Shown: positions 28,185 to 37,965, counted from the stretch's first letter. The stretch is DNA of 64,000 nt from Calidifontibacillus oryziterrae (GCF_000331575.1 NZ_KB223527.1:1151842-1215841); one strand, 5' to 3'. Numbers and translations are program-made. Notes: generated from the letters alone by a model not told the origin.

Positions 28185-28870
28185 TGGCTATCCATTCCTT
28201 TCGAGTCTTATTAATAGAGGACGATCCAATGGTGCAGGAGGTAAATCGTCAATTTATTGAAAAAATTGATGGCTTTACTGTTATTGGAACTGCTGCAAAT
28301 GGAGCAGAAGGAATTGAAATGATCAAAAAATTAAAACCTGATTTAGTTTTTATTGATATTTTCATGCCAGAACAGGATGGTTTAAAGACAATCCATCAGA
28401 TTAGAAAAGAGGGGCACTCTGTTGATATTATCGCAATTACCGCTGCAGCTGATATGGATACAGTTCGTCTAGTCTTACAAAACGGCGCGTTTGACTATAT
28501 TATGAAGCCATTTAAATTTGAACGAATCAAAAAATCACTCGATAACTATCGAACCTTCCGGAATCAATTGCAAAATAAGAGTACACTTACGCAGAAGGAA
28601 CTTGATGAACTACGCTTCGAGCGAGAAGAAAGCGAAAACAGTGACTTACCAAAGGGCTTAAATGTCGTGACATTAAATAAAATTATCGTATACCTAAACG
28701 ATCAAGAACAGCCTGTATCAGCAGAAAATGTAGCAGAAGGCGTTGGACTTGCACGGGTTACAGCAAGAAGATATTTAGAATATCTCGAAAAATGCGGAAA
28801 TGTGGCAATTGACGTCCAATATGGCGGGGTTGGCCGACCGATAAACCGTTATATAACAACTCGGAAATAA
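28184..28870 (+). CDS. dctR: Response regulator DctR (CitB/DcuR family)
   Basis: A 228-residue regulator. The receiver domain (1-125) has the acidic pair LIEDDPMV, phospho-acceptor DLVFIDIFMPEQDG and Lys in YIMKPFKFE. The C-terminal helix-turn-helix (about 165-225) includes AENVAEGVGLARVTARRYLEYL, typical of the CitB group. It should activate the dctPQM transport genes downstream. Three GACCAAA repeats in that promoter region are candidate sites. AGGAGGG precedes the ATG. Confidence 0.9.
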   Translation: MAIHSFRVLLIEDDPMVQEVNRQFIEKIDGFTVIGTAANGAEGIEMIKKLKPDLVFIDIFMPEQDGLKTIHQIRKEGHSVDIIAITAAADMDTVRLVLQNGAFDYIMKPFKFERIKKSLDNYRTFRNQLQNKSTLTQKELDELRFEREESENSDLPKGLNVVTLNKIIVYLNDQEQPVSAENVAEGVGLARVTARRYLEYLEKCGNVAIDVQYGGVGRPINRYITTRK

Positions 28871-28897
28871 TATTATAACATTCTTATATTTTTATTT

Positions 28898-28925
28898 TAC
28901 AGACGGCAGCGATGCCGTTTTTTGT
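28898..28925 (+). terminator. Terminator of dctSR
   Basis: Stem ACGGCA / TGCCGT with GCGA loop followed by TTTTTTG, 30 bases after dctR. Confidence 0.8.
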
Positions 28926-28949
28926 TGGTATTATCACGTTTTGAGTTTT

Positions 28950-28983
28950 GACCAAAAAGACCAAAAAATACATTATGACCAAA
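28950..28983. promoter_or_regulatory. Phased GACCAAA repeats upstream of dctP, candidate DctR sites
   Basis: GACCAAA occurs at 28950, 28959 and 28977, spacings of 9 and 18 bp, 115-150 bases before dctP. The 9-bp register leaves one degenerate slot at 28968. Direct repeats like this suit dimeric response regulators, and DctR is encoded just upstream. Confidence 0.5.
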
Positions 28984-29097
28984 TTATTAACAAAGAAACC
29001 GCTTTCCTGTACTATAATAGACGAATTCATAATTGGCAAAATACACTGAATTTTTGACCTTTTATGAATAAGCATAAAAATTATAGGGGGTTTTAGG

Positions 29098-30144
29098 ATG
29101 AAAAAATGGCTTATGATGATGCTTGCAGCAGCTTTAATGATCGGTGTTTTAGCTGGTTGCGGCGCAAGATCACAACAAAGTGGCGGTTCAACTGAAGGAA
29201 GTAGTTCAGAAGGACAAGCTACTGATGAAAAAATTATCATTAAATTTTCACACGTAGTTGCTGAAAACACTCCAAAAGGTCAAGCAGCTCAAATGTTTAA
29301 AGAATTGGCAGAAGAATATACAAACGGTAAAGTAGAAGTTCAAGTATTCCCGAACTCACAGCTTTACACAGATGAAGACGTACTGGCTGCAGTACAACAA
29401 AATAACGTACAATTAGCAGCACCTTCAACATCTGTTGTAACAAAGCTTTATCCACAATGGACTTTATTTGATTTACCTTTCATTTTTAAAGATGAAGCTA
29501 ACGTTCAAGCAGCAATGGAGAGCCCAGAAATTGGTGGAAAACTATTTACAATGCTTGAAGAGCAAAATTTACTTGGTTTAGCTATGTGGGATAATGGATT
29601 TAAACAAACTCACTCTAATAAAGCAGTAAGAATGCCAGAAGATTTCAAAGGGCAAAAGCTACGCGTAATGTCAAGTAAAGTATTAGAAGCACAATTCCAT
29701 GCTGTTGGTGCAAACCCAACTCCAATGGCTTTCGGTGAAGTTTATAGCGCATTAGAGCAAGGTGTTATCGATGGTGGAGAAAACACATTATCAAACGTTT
29801 ATTCTCAAAAAATGCATGAAGTTCAAAAATATTTAACAATGAGTAATCATGGTTACCTTGGTTATGCGGTTATTACGAATGCTGACTTCTGGAACGGTCT
29901 TCCTGAAGATGTTCGTGCAAGCCTAGAAAAAGCATTAAACGAAACAACTACATGGGTACGTGAAAATAGTGCGCGTGTTAATAATGAACAATTAGAGCTT
30001 ATTAAACAAGCTGGAACGACTGAAATTATCGAATTAACTGAAGAAGAAAAACAAGCATGGGTTGATGCAATGACAACAATCTACGCTGACTTCGAGGGAG
30101 AAATCGGTAAAGACTTAATTGACGCTGCTAAAGCTCTTTGGTAA
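29098..30144 (+). CDS. dctP: TRAP transporter solute-binding lipoprotein DctP
   Basis: Extracellular C4-dicarboxylate receptor of the TRAP transporter, 348 residues. The signal peptide MKKWLMMMLAAALMIGVLAG ends at the lipobox LAGC, followed by a Ser/Gly linker. Mature features are KFSHVVAENTPKGQAAQMF, the substrate Arg region GQKLRVMSSK and GVIDGGENTLSN. AGGGGGTTTTAGG precedes the ATG. A terminator after it, before dctQ, should give more receptor than membrane subunits. Confidence 0.93.
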   Translation: MKKWLMMMLAAALMIGVLAGCGARSQQSGGSTEGSSSEGQATDEKIIIKFSHVVAENTPKGQAAQMFKELAEEYTNGKVEVQVFPNSQLYTDEDVLAAVQQNNVQLAAPSTSVVTKLYPQWTLFDLPFIFKDEANVQAAMESPEIGGKLFTMLEEQNLLGLAMWDNGFKQTHSNKAVRMPEDFKGQKLRVMSSKVLEAQFHAVGANPTPMAFGEVYSALEQGVIDGGENTLSNVYSQKMHEVQKYLTMSNHGYLGYAVITNADFWNGLPEDVRASLEKALNETTTWVRENSARVNNEQLELIKQAGTTEIIELTEEEKQAWVDAMTTIYADFEGEIGKDLIDAAKALW

Positions 30145-30164
30145 TTCTTTTAAATTATGAAAAA

Positions 30165-30197
30165 TAAAATAAGGGGCGTCATTGCCCCTTATTTTTT
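30165..30197 (+). terminator. Intra-operon terminator between dctP and dctQ
   Basis: Stem AATAAGGGGC / GCCCCTTATT with loop GTCATT and TTTT tail. It probably reduces transcription of dctQM relative to dctP. Confidence 0.85.
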
Positions 30198-30259
30198 AAA
30201 GTTTGTTCTGACAAATTTCGACATTTATAAGAAGTATGGTAAAAGGGATGTGAAGAAAA

Positions 30260-30769
30260 TTGAAATTCCTTAATACACTTTTAAACCGGACTGAGGAGGT
30301 TCTTTGCGGACTTGCTTTATCTTTAGCAACATCGTTAGCCTTTATTGAAGTTATTTTACGCAGAGGATTCGGTTCTAGTCTTGGTTTTACACAGGAAGCC
30401 GTAAATTATTTATTGATCTTTGTTGGCTTAATCGGTGCTTCAATTGGTGTCCGCGAAAAAGTACATCTAGGTGTAGATTTATTAGTACAGCAATTCTCTC
30501 CAAAATTTCAAAAAGCAATGATTATTTTTGTGTATTGCTTAAGTATTTTATTTTGCGTGATCGTTGCTGTCCTTGGTTATCAGCATGTGGCGATTTTACT
30601 ACAATTCGGCCAAGTATCCCCAGAAATGGAAATCCCTATGTATATACCAAAAGGAATTGTTGCAATTGCTTTTACTTTAATGACGATTCGTTACCTTCAG
30701 GAAATGATTAAAGCAATTAAAACACCAACAGATCAATTATTAGCTCAGCAGGAAGAAGGTGTCCATTAA
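30260..30769 (+). CDS. dctQ: TRAP transporter small membrane subunit DctQ
   Basis: A 169-residue protein with four predicted membrane segments, for example LLIFVGLIGASIGVREKVHLGVDLL, a segment with the DctQ family pattern. It pairs with DctM to form the TRAP membrane complex. The start is the TTG at 30260; only a modest GGGATGTGAAGAA lies upstream. It overlaps or abuts dctM. Confidence 0.88.
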   Translation: MKFLNTLLNRTEEVLCGLALSLATSLAFIEVILRRGFGSSLGFTQEAVNYLLIFVGLIGASIGVREKVHLGVDLLVQQFSPKFQKAMIIFVYCLSILFCVIVAVLGYQHVAILLQFGQVSPEMEIPMYIPKGIVAIAFTLMTIRYLQEMIKAIKTPTDQLLAQQEEGVH

Positions 30770-30770
30770 A

Positions 30771-32186
30771 ATGAATACGACTCCTAACACAGCTGTCGAA
30801 TCAATGATGAGATCCGGAACTATGCCCAAGAAGATTACTTCTATCTTTTTCATCTTATTGGCATTAGTTGGTGTCATTTATTCTTTCATGATAAATAGCG
30901 CAGCGCTAGCCGTGTTTACATTGTTATTCTTATTTTTATTCTTAGGTTTACCTATTGCAATCTCACTAGGTTTTGCATCCTTTGCAGTTATTTACTTTTT
31001 TACAACGGATCCACTACCAGATTTAGCAGGAAAAGTATTTTCCGGGATCAATAACTTCCCTTTAATGGCAATTCCGTTTTTTGTGTTAGCTGGTAACATC
31101 TTTACAACAGGTGGCGTCGCGAAACGTCTTATTAATTTAGCAAACGCCTTTATTGGTCATTTACCTGGTGGTATATCGATTGCGGCTATATTAGCGTGTG
31201 CGTTATTCGCTGCAATTTCCGGATCTTCTCCAGCAACAGTAGTTGCGATTGGTAGTATTATGATTCCGGCAATGGTGAAAATGGGCTTCCCAAGAGAATA
31301 TGGAGTTGGATCGATCGCAACTGCAGGTTCCCTTGGGATACTCATTCCACCAAGTGTTCCAATGATTGTATACTGCGTAACAGTAGAACAATCTGTTGGG
31401 AAAATGTTCTTAGCAGGCATTGTGCCTGGACTTTTGCTCGCAAGCATGCTTGCTTTTGTTAGTTTTATTGTAGCGAAGAAAAATCAATATCCGTTGAGTC
31501 CAAAAGCAACCTTTTCTGAACGGATGAAAGCATTACGTGAGTCTATTTGGAGTTTATCACTGCCGGTTATCGTAATCGGTGGGATTTATTCTGGATTGTT
31601 TACACCAACTGAATCAGCAGCAGTTGCTGTTTTCATCGGTCTAGCTGTTGGATTATTCATTCATAAAGATTTAAAGCTTCATGATTTACCTAGGATTTTA
31701 GTTGAATCAACTAAAACAACAGCAATGTTATTCTTCATTATTACAATGGCTATGGTTTTTGCCCATATTTTGACACTAGAGCGAATCCCACACGAGCTTG
31801 TTGCAATGATTGAAGATATGAATATGGGGAAAATTGCGTTTTTATTAATCGTTAACCTTATTTTATTCATTGCCGGGCAATTTATGGAGCCGACAGCCAT
31901 CATTACAATTTTGGCACCTATTCTTTTCCCGGTTGCAATGGCATTAGGAATTGATCCAATTCACTTTGGTATCATTATGATTGTAAATATGGAGATTGGG
32001 ATGATCACGCCACCAGTTGGCTTAAACCTATATGTTGCCAGTGGGATTACGAAAATGCCACTTATTGATGTTACGAAATCAACTGGGCCATGGTTACTTG
32101 CAGTTGTTATCGCACTTGGTTTAATAACGTTTGTTCCGCAAATTAGTATATGGCTACCAGAATTCTTATATAGCTTACAACGATAA
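30771..32186 (+). CDS. dctM: TRAP transporter large permease DctM
   Basis: The sodium-coupled transport subunit, about 471 residues with about 12-13 membrane segments. Family patterns include AIPFFVLAGNIFTTGG, AAISGSSPATVVAIGS and GMITPPVGLNLYV. It imports C4-dicarboxylates delivered by DctP. The ATG at 30771 is preferred, with GAAGAAGG at a good distance inside the end of dctQ; an in-frame GTG 12 bases upstream is the alternative. Confidence 0.93.
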   Translation: MNTTPNTAVESMMRSGTMPKKITSIFFILLALVGVIYSFMINSAALAVFTLLFLFLFLGLPIAISLGFASFAVIYFFTTDPLPDLAGKVFSGINNFPLMAIPFFVLAGNIFTTGGVAKRLINLANAFIGHLPGGISIAAILACALFAAISGSSPATVVAIGSIMIPAMVKMGFPREYGVGSIATAGSLGILIPPSVPMIVYCVTVEQSVGKMFLAGIVPGLLLASMLAFVSFIVAKKNQYPLSPKATFSERMKALRESIWSLSLPVIVIGGIYSGLFTPTESAAVAVFIGLAVGLFIHKDLKLHDLPRILVESTKTTAMLFFIITMAMVFAHILTLERIPHELVAMIEDMNMGKIAFLLIVNLILFIAGQFMEPTAIITILAPILFPVAMALGIDPIHFGIIMIVNMEIGMITPPVGLNLYVASGITKMPLIDVTKSTGPWLLAVVIALGLITFVPQISIWLPEFLYSLQR

Positions 32187-32224
32187 AATAAACGATAAAA
32201 CAGTTTTCCATTTTCAATTCAAGC

Positions 32225-32308
32225 AAAAAGGCATGGGGAGATCTTTTCCTTAACGATTGAGGCAGGTTATGCTTCAAACGTTAGTAAAGAACATCCACAT
32301 GCCTTATA
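32225..32308. terminator. Long imperfect hairpin between convergent dctM and menE
   Basis: Arms AAGGCATG and CATGCCTT enclose further paired segments, including AACGATTGAGGC with GCTTCAAACGTT, so about 80 bases fold into one extended hairpin. T-rich flanks are weak. A terminator for dctM is the simplest reading; its size is unusual. Confidence 0.6.
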
Positions 32309-32358
32309 TTTTCTGATAACATGAAAGATATTGAGAATAATGTATTGAAGGATACTTG

Positions 32359-33960
32359 TTATTTCATAAGTTGCTTTAATTGGTGTCGCATTAATTTATT
32401 GGATGCATTTCTTGGGAGCTCATCTACAAAGTAAACTTGAGTTGGAACTTTGTATTTAGCTAATCTTTCCTTGCAATATGAGAAAATCTCCGATTCACTG
32501 ACTATTTGACCCACTAATTTTTTTATAAAGGCGACAGGTACTTGTCCCCACTTTTCGTCTTCCATTCCAATTACACCTGCTTCATCAACAGCTGGATGGG
32601 CTAATAGTACGGACTCAATTTCTGCAGGATAAATATTTTCGCCACCAGAAATGATTAAATCACTGCGCCGATCTAAAACAAACAAAAAGCCGTCATCATC
32701 TAAATAGCCAATATCGCCTGTATAAAGCCAGCCATCTTTAATGGCTTTTTCAGATTCTACGATTCGGTTCCAATAGCCTTGTGCTACATTAGGCCCCTTA
32801 ACGACAATTTCACCTGCAACACCCGGCTTAGTAAGCACGCCGTTTTTTTCGATCCGTAGCTGAACCGGGAATAAAGGTTTTCCAGCAGACCCAATCTTTA
32901 CGAGCATATATTCTGAACTTAAGGTCGCTACCTGCGAAGCTGTTTCCGTCATGCCATATGTTTGGTATAGCGGAATATTTCGCTGTCTGCAGGATTGTAA
33001 TAACGGCATGGGCGCTGGGCCACCACCTAGTAAAACACACCTTAAATGACTCGGATAGCTATCTCCACCTAACTCATCAATCATTCTCGTTAACATTTGA
33101 CTAACTACTGATAGGATGGTTACTTTATGTTCTACAATTGAATCATTTATAATGTTGGCTTCGAATTTTTCATGTAAAACAATGGGAATTCCATAAAAAA
33201 TACTGCGAAGCAAAATTGATAACCCACCAACATGGAAAAGTGGCAGGCAACAAAGCCATCTATCATCTTCGTGGATGCCTAAATTGAGCGATGAACCCAC
33301 TGCATTCCACCAATGATTTCCGTATGTTAACATCACTCCTTTTGGGTTCCCAGTTGTCCCAGAGGTGTAAATAATTGTGTGCAAATCTGTTAAGCACCAC
33401 TCTGAACGAGCTTCAAATGTCGTCTCGGTCAATTTTGAGAAGTGTTCTAATGAAATACACTTTTGACCGCTCCTTCTTACATCAGCATTACCTTGAAAAT
33501 ATGAGTGATCTTCCCTCGTACTACAGTTGCCAAACCTGTCCGTTTGTTGAGTAATTTCGTTCTTCGCTTTGTCTAAACGAACCTTATCGTTTTCGTAATT
33601 GTTGCACCACTGTTCTACCTTGTCTTTATAATGCAAATCAAAAATAAGCAGTTTCGTATTCGCATCGTTTAGCTGCCAAAGTAGCTCATGACTCGTTAAT
33701 CTTGTATTTAACAGTACTGCTACTGCACCAACATGTTCAATCCCATGGATGATTGCCACGAAATCAGGTTTATTATCCAATAAAATCGCAATGTGATCGC
33801 CACTTTTTACCCCTAATGTCATCAGTTTCCTTGCAACTTGTAAAGACTTTTCATTAAGCTCAGAAAACGTCCATGTAACGTTTTTTGCAATTAATGCCAT
33901 TCGATCTGGCGAGAGCTGTGCCCGCTTTTCTAGCCAATTTGGCATAATATCGTTCCCCAT
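32359..33960 (-). CDS. menE: o-Succinylbenzoate--CoA ligase MenE, with an insertion
   Basis: Adenylate-forming enzyme activating o-succinylbenzoate with CoA in menaquinone synthesis. The AMP-binding signature IIYTSGTTGNPKG, the YQTYGMTETASQ motif and the hinge DRRSDLIISGGENIYPAEIE are all present. At 533 residues it is about 45 longer than usual. The extra part lies around residues 125-180, just before the signature motif, and is charged and low in hydrophobics (KVRLDKAKNEITQQTDRFG). The catalytic Lys is in RNASNKLMRHQ. No menC follows it, unlike B. subtilis, and the dct locus is there instead. The upstream ATG is kept; a second ATG five codons in is possible. Confidence 0.9.
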   Translation of the reverse strand: MGNDIMPNWLEKRAQLSPDRMALIAKNVTWTFSELNEKSLQVARKLMTLGVKSGDHIAILLDNKPDFVAIIHGIEHVGAVAVLLNTRLTSHELLWQLNDANTKLLIFDLHYKDKVEQWCNNYENDKVRLDKAKNEITQQTDRFGNCSTREDHSYFQGNADVRRSGQKCISLEHFSKLTETTFEARSEWCLTDLHTIIYTSGTTGNPKGVMLTYGNHWWNAVGSSLNLGIHEDDRWLCCLPLFHVGGLSILLRSIFYGIPIVLHEKFEANIINDSIVEHKVTILSVVSQMLTRMIDELGGDSYPSHLRCVLLGGGPAPMPLLQSCRQRNIPLYQTYGMTETASQVATLSSEYMLVKIGSAGKPLFPVQLRIEKNGVLTKPGVAGEIVVKGPNVAQGYWNRIVESEKAIKDGWLYTGDIGYLDDDGFLFVLDRRSDLIISGGENIYPAEIESVLLAHPAVDEAGVIGMEDEKWGQVPVAFIKKLVGQIVSESEIFSYCKERLAKYKVPTQVYFVDELPRNASNKLMRHQLKQLMK

Positions 33961-34086
33961 TGTGCGTTCCCCCCCTTCTCTTTATTTAATTTGCTAAAAA
34001 AGTATCGATGTTTGATTTATTAATACTAAATCTTGGCATCATTCGCACAAATTATTTTACTTACTATCACTTTTTTATTAACTGAG

Positions 34087-34185
34087 AATAGTTATTGTCG
34101 GAATTTACAATTTTATTGTCCGAAGTGAGATTTTATTGTCGGAATTTACAATTTTATTGTCCGGAGTGTACAGTTTATTGTCCGA
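34087..34185. repeat. Five 21-bp repeats TTATTGTCSGAATTTACAATT type
   Basis: Units starting TTATTGTCGG or TTATTGTCCG repeat about every 21-22 bases between menE and menB. Two units are identical over TTATTGTCGGAATTTACAAT. No open frame and no strong secondary structure. Confidence 0.8.
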
Positions 34186-34271
34186 CTGCCAATATTTGGA
34201 ACTAAGAACATTCTTCCAACATTATTTCTGCTGCTTACCACTATTCTAGGTTTCCCAACCGTAAACTAGTT

Positions 34272-34313
34272 AGCAAAAAACAGTTTAGCAAAATAATTGC
34301 TAAACTGTTTTAC
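34272..34313 (-). terminator. Terminator of the menFDHB transcript
   Basis: Read leftward: AAAACAGTTTAGCAATT, then TTGCTAAACTGTTTTTTGC. The 11-bp perfect stem with T-run lies 80 bases beyond menB. Confidence 0.92.
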
Positions 34314-34393
34314 AGCTACCTTCAAAATTGAAACTTAAGAAATAGCGGAAATTTAACGATAATAGCACCCTTGTCCAATTTACAAAAATTCGA

Positions 34394-35212
34394 TTATGGA
34401 AAGCGAGGGAACTGTTTGAAGTCTGGTGTACGCTTTTCTTTAAACGCATCGCGGCCTTCCTTCGCTTCATCAGTTGTATAGTATAAAAGAGTTGCATCAC
34501 CTGCAAATTGCTGAAGACCTGCTAATCCATCCGTATCGGCATTCATTGCTGCTTTAAGGAAACGAAGTGCTGTTGGTGATTTTGAAAGCATTTCATTACA
34601 CCATTGAATTGTTTCTTCTTCTAATTTTTTAAGCGGAACAACTGTATTCACGAGTCCCATATCTAACGCTTCTTGAGCATTGTATTGACGACATAAATAC
34701 CAAATTTCACGTGCTTTTTTATGTCCAACAATACGAGCTAAATAACCTGATCCATAACCTGCATCAAAGCTACCTACAGTTGGACCTGTTTGTCCAAAAA
34801 TCGCATTATCGGCAGCAATTGTTAAGTCACAAACGATATGCAAAACATGGCCTCCGCCAATCGCATAACCCGCAACCATTGCAACAACTGGTTTAGGAAT
34901 CACACGGATTAATCGTTGTAAATCAAGAACATTCAAGCGTGGAATTTGGTCTTCACCAACATAACCACCATGCCCGCGTACTTTTTGATCTCCACCTGAG
35001 CAAAATGCTTGATCACCAGCACCTGTTAAAATGATAACCCCAACCTCTGCATCATCACGTGCATCGGCAAACGCATCAATTAATTCCATTACCGTTTTAG
35101 GACGGAATGCATTTCGGACTTCTGGACGATTAATGGTAATCTTTGCAATCCCATTGTATGTTTCATATAAAATATCTTCATATTGACGTTTTGCTACCCA
35201 CTCCACTGCCAT
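34394..35212 (-). CDS. menB: 1,4-Dihydroxy-2-naphthoyl-CoA synthase MenB
   Basis: Crotonase-fold enzyme closing the naphthoquinone ring in menaquinone synthesis, 272 residues. Motifs include [29 protein letters not shown] for the oxyanion hole and [16 protein letters not shown], the MenB-specific loop. Last gene of the leftward men cluster before the terminator. The ATG follows AGGAGGTAAAAGA. Confidence 0.96.
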   Translation of the reverse strand: MAVEWVAKRQYEDILYETYNGIAKITINRPEVRNAFRPKTVMELIDAFADARDDAEVGVIILTGAGDQAFCSGGDQKVRGHGGYVGEDQIPRLNVLDLQRLIRVIPKPVVAMVAGYAIGGGHVLHIVCDLTIAADNAIFGQTGPTVGSFDAGYGSGYLARIVGHKKAREIWYLCRQYNAQEALDMGLVNTVVPLKKLEEETIQWCNEMLSKSPTALRFLKAAMNADTDGLAGLQQFAGDATLLYYTTDEAKEGRDAFKEKRTPDFKQFPRFP

Positions 35213-35244
35213 TCTTTTACCTCCTAAAAATATATATGTATAGA

Positions 35245-36069
35245 CTATTTAATGTTAAGCTTACCCTTTAAATAATCCATTACTATTTTACCAAAAATCT
35301 CAGGTTGTTCCAGATGAATTGTATGACCTGCATCTTTAACAACAATAATTTTTGAATTTGGTAATCTTTTGTTCATTTCATTATTAATTCGGCAAAACTT
35401 TTTATCATCCTCTCCTACAATTAGAAGAACAGGGATTTGTAACGTTTGCAAATGCTCCCACCAAGAAGGCTGTACACCTGTTCCAAATCCGCGCAAACTG
35501 TTCCCTAAGCCAGCAACATCATTTTTTAATCTTTCTCTTCTTAGTCGCTGCCTTTTATCAAACGATAATATATCCTGTTGTGAACGAAACAGGGGTAAAC
35601 CTTCCCAATAATCGATAAAAGCCTCGATACCTTCTTGTTCAATTTTCGATGCTAATTTATAATCATTGGCCTCTCTATCAGTCCGTTCCTTCTTTTCGCT
35701 TAAGCCAGGCGAACTACTTTCCAAAATAAGCGATTGCACCGAATTAGGGAACATTATAGTGAACGATAATGCTAATCGACCACCCATTGAATACCCTAAA
35801 ACATGTGTTTTCCCAACACCCAAGGTATTTAAGATTGTTTGCAAATCAAGTGTAGCACATTCAGTTGAATAACGTTTACTATCAGGTGGATGATCGGTTT
35901 GACCATGACCAAGAAGGTCAACTAGGATCAGCGTAAATTGCTTACTCCATTCCTCAATAAAAGGATTCCAGCTCTGAATTGAGCCGGTAAAACCATGCAA
36001 TACAAGGAGTGGGTCACCTTCCCCAACCACTTCAACATGATATTTTATTCCATTTACCTCCATAAACAT
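35245..36069 (-). CDS. menH: SHCHC synthase MenH (YtxM), alpha/beta hydrolase
   Basis: 2-Succinyl-6-hydroxy-2,4-cyclohexadiene-1-carboxylate synthase, 274 residues, acting after Men[13 protein letters not shown] forms the oxyanion region, [11 protein letters not shown] carries the catalytic Ser, and [12 protein letters not shown] carries the His. Its place between menD and menB matches B. subtilis ytxM. The ATG at 36069 or one two codons later are both possible. Confidence 0.92.
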   Translation of the reverse strand: MFMEVNGIKYHVEVVGEGDPLLVLHGFTGSIQSWNPFIEEWSKQFTLILVDLLGHGQTDHPPDSKRYSTECATLDLQTILNTLGVGKTHVLGYSMGGRLALSFTIMFPNSVQSLILESSSPGLSEKKERTDREANDYKLASKIEQEGIEAFIDYWEGLPLFRSQQDILSFDKRQRLRRERLKNDVAGLGNSLRGFGTGVQPSWWEHLQTLQIPVLLIVGEDDKKFCRINNEMNKRLPNSKIIVVKDAGHTIHLEQPEIFGKIVMDYLKGKLNIK

Positions 36070-36183
36070 TACACTACACCCGACCTACGCTCCAAAATTC
36101 ATCCGCTACTAAATAAAGTAGTAGCTATTGTTCTGATTACAATTCCATCGCAAACCATATTCTTTTCACTGTACCAACAACCT

Positions 36184-37965
36184 TCACGATAAAATCCTTT
36201 TCGTTACATTGTGTGCGACCTGTTTCCAAATTTTCCGATGCTTATCGGCGTTTTCACGACGATCTGTCTTTACTTCGATCACCTGTAGGCCTTTTGCAGC
36301 AATACTCTGAAGAATTGTTTCCTGTAACGATTCCCATTCAGCCAAACGAATGAATTCACCGCCGTACATCTGAACAACATGGCGATAATCTAAACCTAAG
36401 GGCGTTCCGAATAACAGTTCAAAATTTTTAGGATGATCACTTTGTGGTAAAAATGAAAAGATTCCACCACCATCATTATTTACAATTACAATCGTTACAT
36501 TTAGTTGGTGTAGCTTCGCTGCTAATAACCCATTTAAATCATGATAAAAAGATAAGTCACCAATGAGCAATACAAGCGGATCTACAGCTGTGCTGGCCCC
36601 TAAAGCCGTTGACACTAGTCCATCAATGCCGTTAGCGCCGCGGTTTGCAATAACGCGAATATTTTTATCGTTGTTAAAAAAGAAACTATCTACATCTCGA
36701 ATCGGCATACTATTTCCAACAAACAAAGTGGAATGTTGAGGAAGACAATCTGCTAATTGCATGACAACCTGACCTTCGAAATGTTCCTCTTCATATCCTA
36801 ATGTTCGCAATGTTTCTCGTGCCATATTGTTGGCTGAAATCCACAATGAAAGCCACATACTATCCGATCTGGGAATACTATTTCCATTATCCTTAGCTAA
36901 AGCCACCGTCAAGGATCTTGAGAACACAACAGGATCCGCATGGATAATCTCAGATGTAAGCAGCGTTGGGTCCCGCCACAACCCTTCACCATCAATAATG
37001 ATTTGCCTAATGTTAGGATTGTTTTTCAAGAACAGTAGAACCGCCTTTGATATAGGCATTGCCCCAAATCTTATCACAACATCTGGCACGTATTGTGTTG
37101 CTATGTACTCATCCCGTAGAAATGCATCGTAGCTATCGAGAATCAGTTTTTTTGAATGGGAGCCGCTTCGAAGCTGCGATAACGGATCAGCAATGATCGG
37201 ATACGATAATTGTTCAGCTAGCGAAATAATCGCTTCCGCAAACCCTGGACGATCATAGGGCCCGCAAATAATTAAACCTTTTTCAATGTTATGTAAGCTT
37301 TTCACCAAATCTTCTAGCTCAACATCATCATTAATTTGACCGATAGAACGAGTTACCTTCACAAATTGCTTTCTACCTTCAAGACCGATTCCCCACAGAG
37401 CCTCATCCTCAATATCTTTCATATGTGGTACAAGTGGTTCACGAAATGGGAAATTCAAATGAACAGGACCACTAGGTCCATGTATGGATGTTGATACAGC
37501 TCTAGCAGCTACTGTCCGTACATAGCGTAATAGGTCAGGTGTATCTTCAGGAATAGCCATTTCTACAAACCATTTTACTTGATTACCAAAAAAATGAATT
37601 TGATCAATCGCCTGCGGGGCTCCGACATCTCTTAGTTCATGAGGGCGATCCGCCGTTAAAACGATTAATGGGACTTGTGACTCCTTTGCTTCAACTACTG
37701 CTGGCATATAGTTAGCAACTGCAGTACCTGACGTACAAACAATAGCTACTGGTTCTCTTCTAGCCTTTGCCATTCCTAACGCAAAAAAGGCAGCTGAACG
37801 CTCGTCCACATTAAGCCAAACCTTAATTTCTGGATGTTCAGCAGCTACCATCGCAATCGGCGTTGATCTTGACCCAGGACTGACTACAATATGCTTAACA
37901 TTGGATCTGACAAGTTCATCCAAGAATGCCGCGACATATTTTGTTAATGATTGATTAGACTTCAT
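36184..37965 (-). CDS. menD: MenD, SEPHCHC synthase (thiamine diphosphate enzyme)
   Basis: Joins isochorismate and 2-oxoglutarate using thiamine diphosphate; 593 residues. The N-terminus shows VSPGSRSTPIAMVAA and the C-terminal cofactor region has LIGDLSFYHDLNGLLAAK followed by VNNDGGGIFSFLP, the MenD pattern. The start ATG overlaps the menF stop (ATGA), so the two are coupled. Confidence 0.97.
   Translation of the reverse strand: MKSNQSLTKYVAAFLDELVRSNVKHIVVSPGSRSTPIAMVAAEHPEIKVWLNVDERSAAFFALGMAKARREPVAIVCTSGTAVANYMPAVVEAKESQVPLIVLTADRPHELRDVGAPQAIDQIHFFGNQVKWFVEMAIPEDTPDLLRYVRTVAARAVSTSIHGPSGPVHLNFPFREPLVPHMKDIEDEALWGIGLEGRKQFVKVTRSIGQINDDVELEDLVKSLHNIEKGLIICGPYDRPGFAEAIISLAEQLSYPIIADPLSQLRSGSHSKKLILDSYDAFLRDEYIATQYVPDVVIRFGAMPISKAVLLFLKNNPNIRQIIIDGEGLWRDPTLLTSEIIHADPVVFSRSLTVALAKDNGNSIPRSDSMWLSLWISANNMARETLRTLGYEEEHFEGQVVMQLADCLPQHSTLFVGNSMPIRDVDSFFFNNDKNIRVIANRGANGIDGLVSTALGASTAVDPLVLLIGDLSFYHDLNGLLAAKLHQLNVTIVIVNNDGGGIFSFLPQSDHPKNFELLFGTPLGLDYRHVVQMYGGEFIRLAEWESLQETILQSIAAKGLQVIEVKTDRRENADKHRKIWKQVAHNVTKRILS

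Noticed and set aside
32359-33960. Frameshift in menE suggested by the unusual middle segment
   Set aside because: The frame is continuous and conserved motifs on both sides are in the same frame, so it is an insertion.
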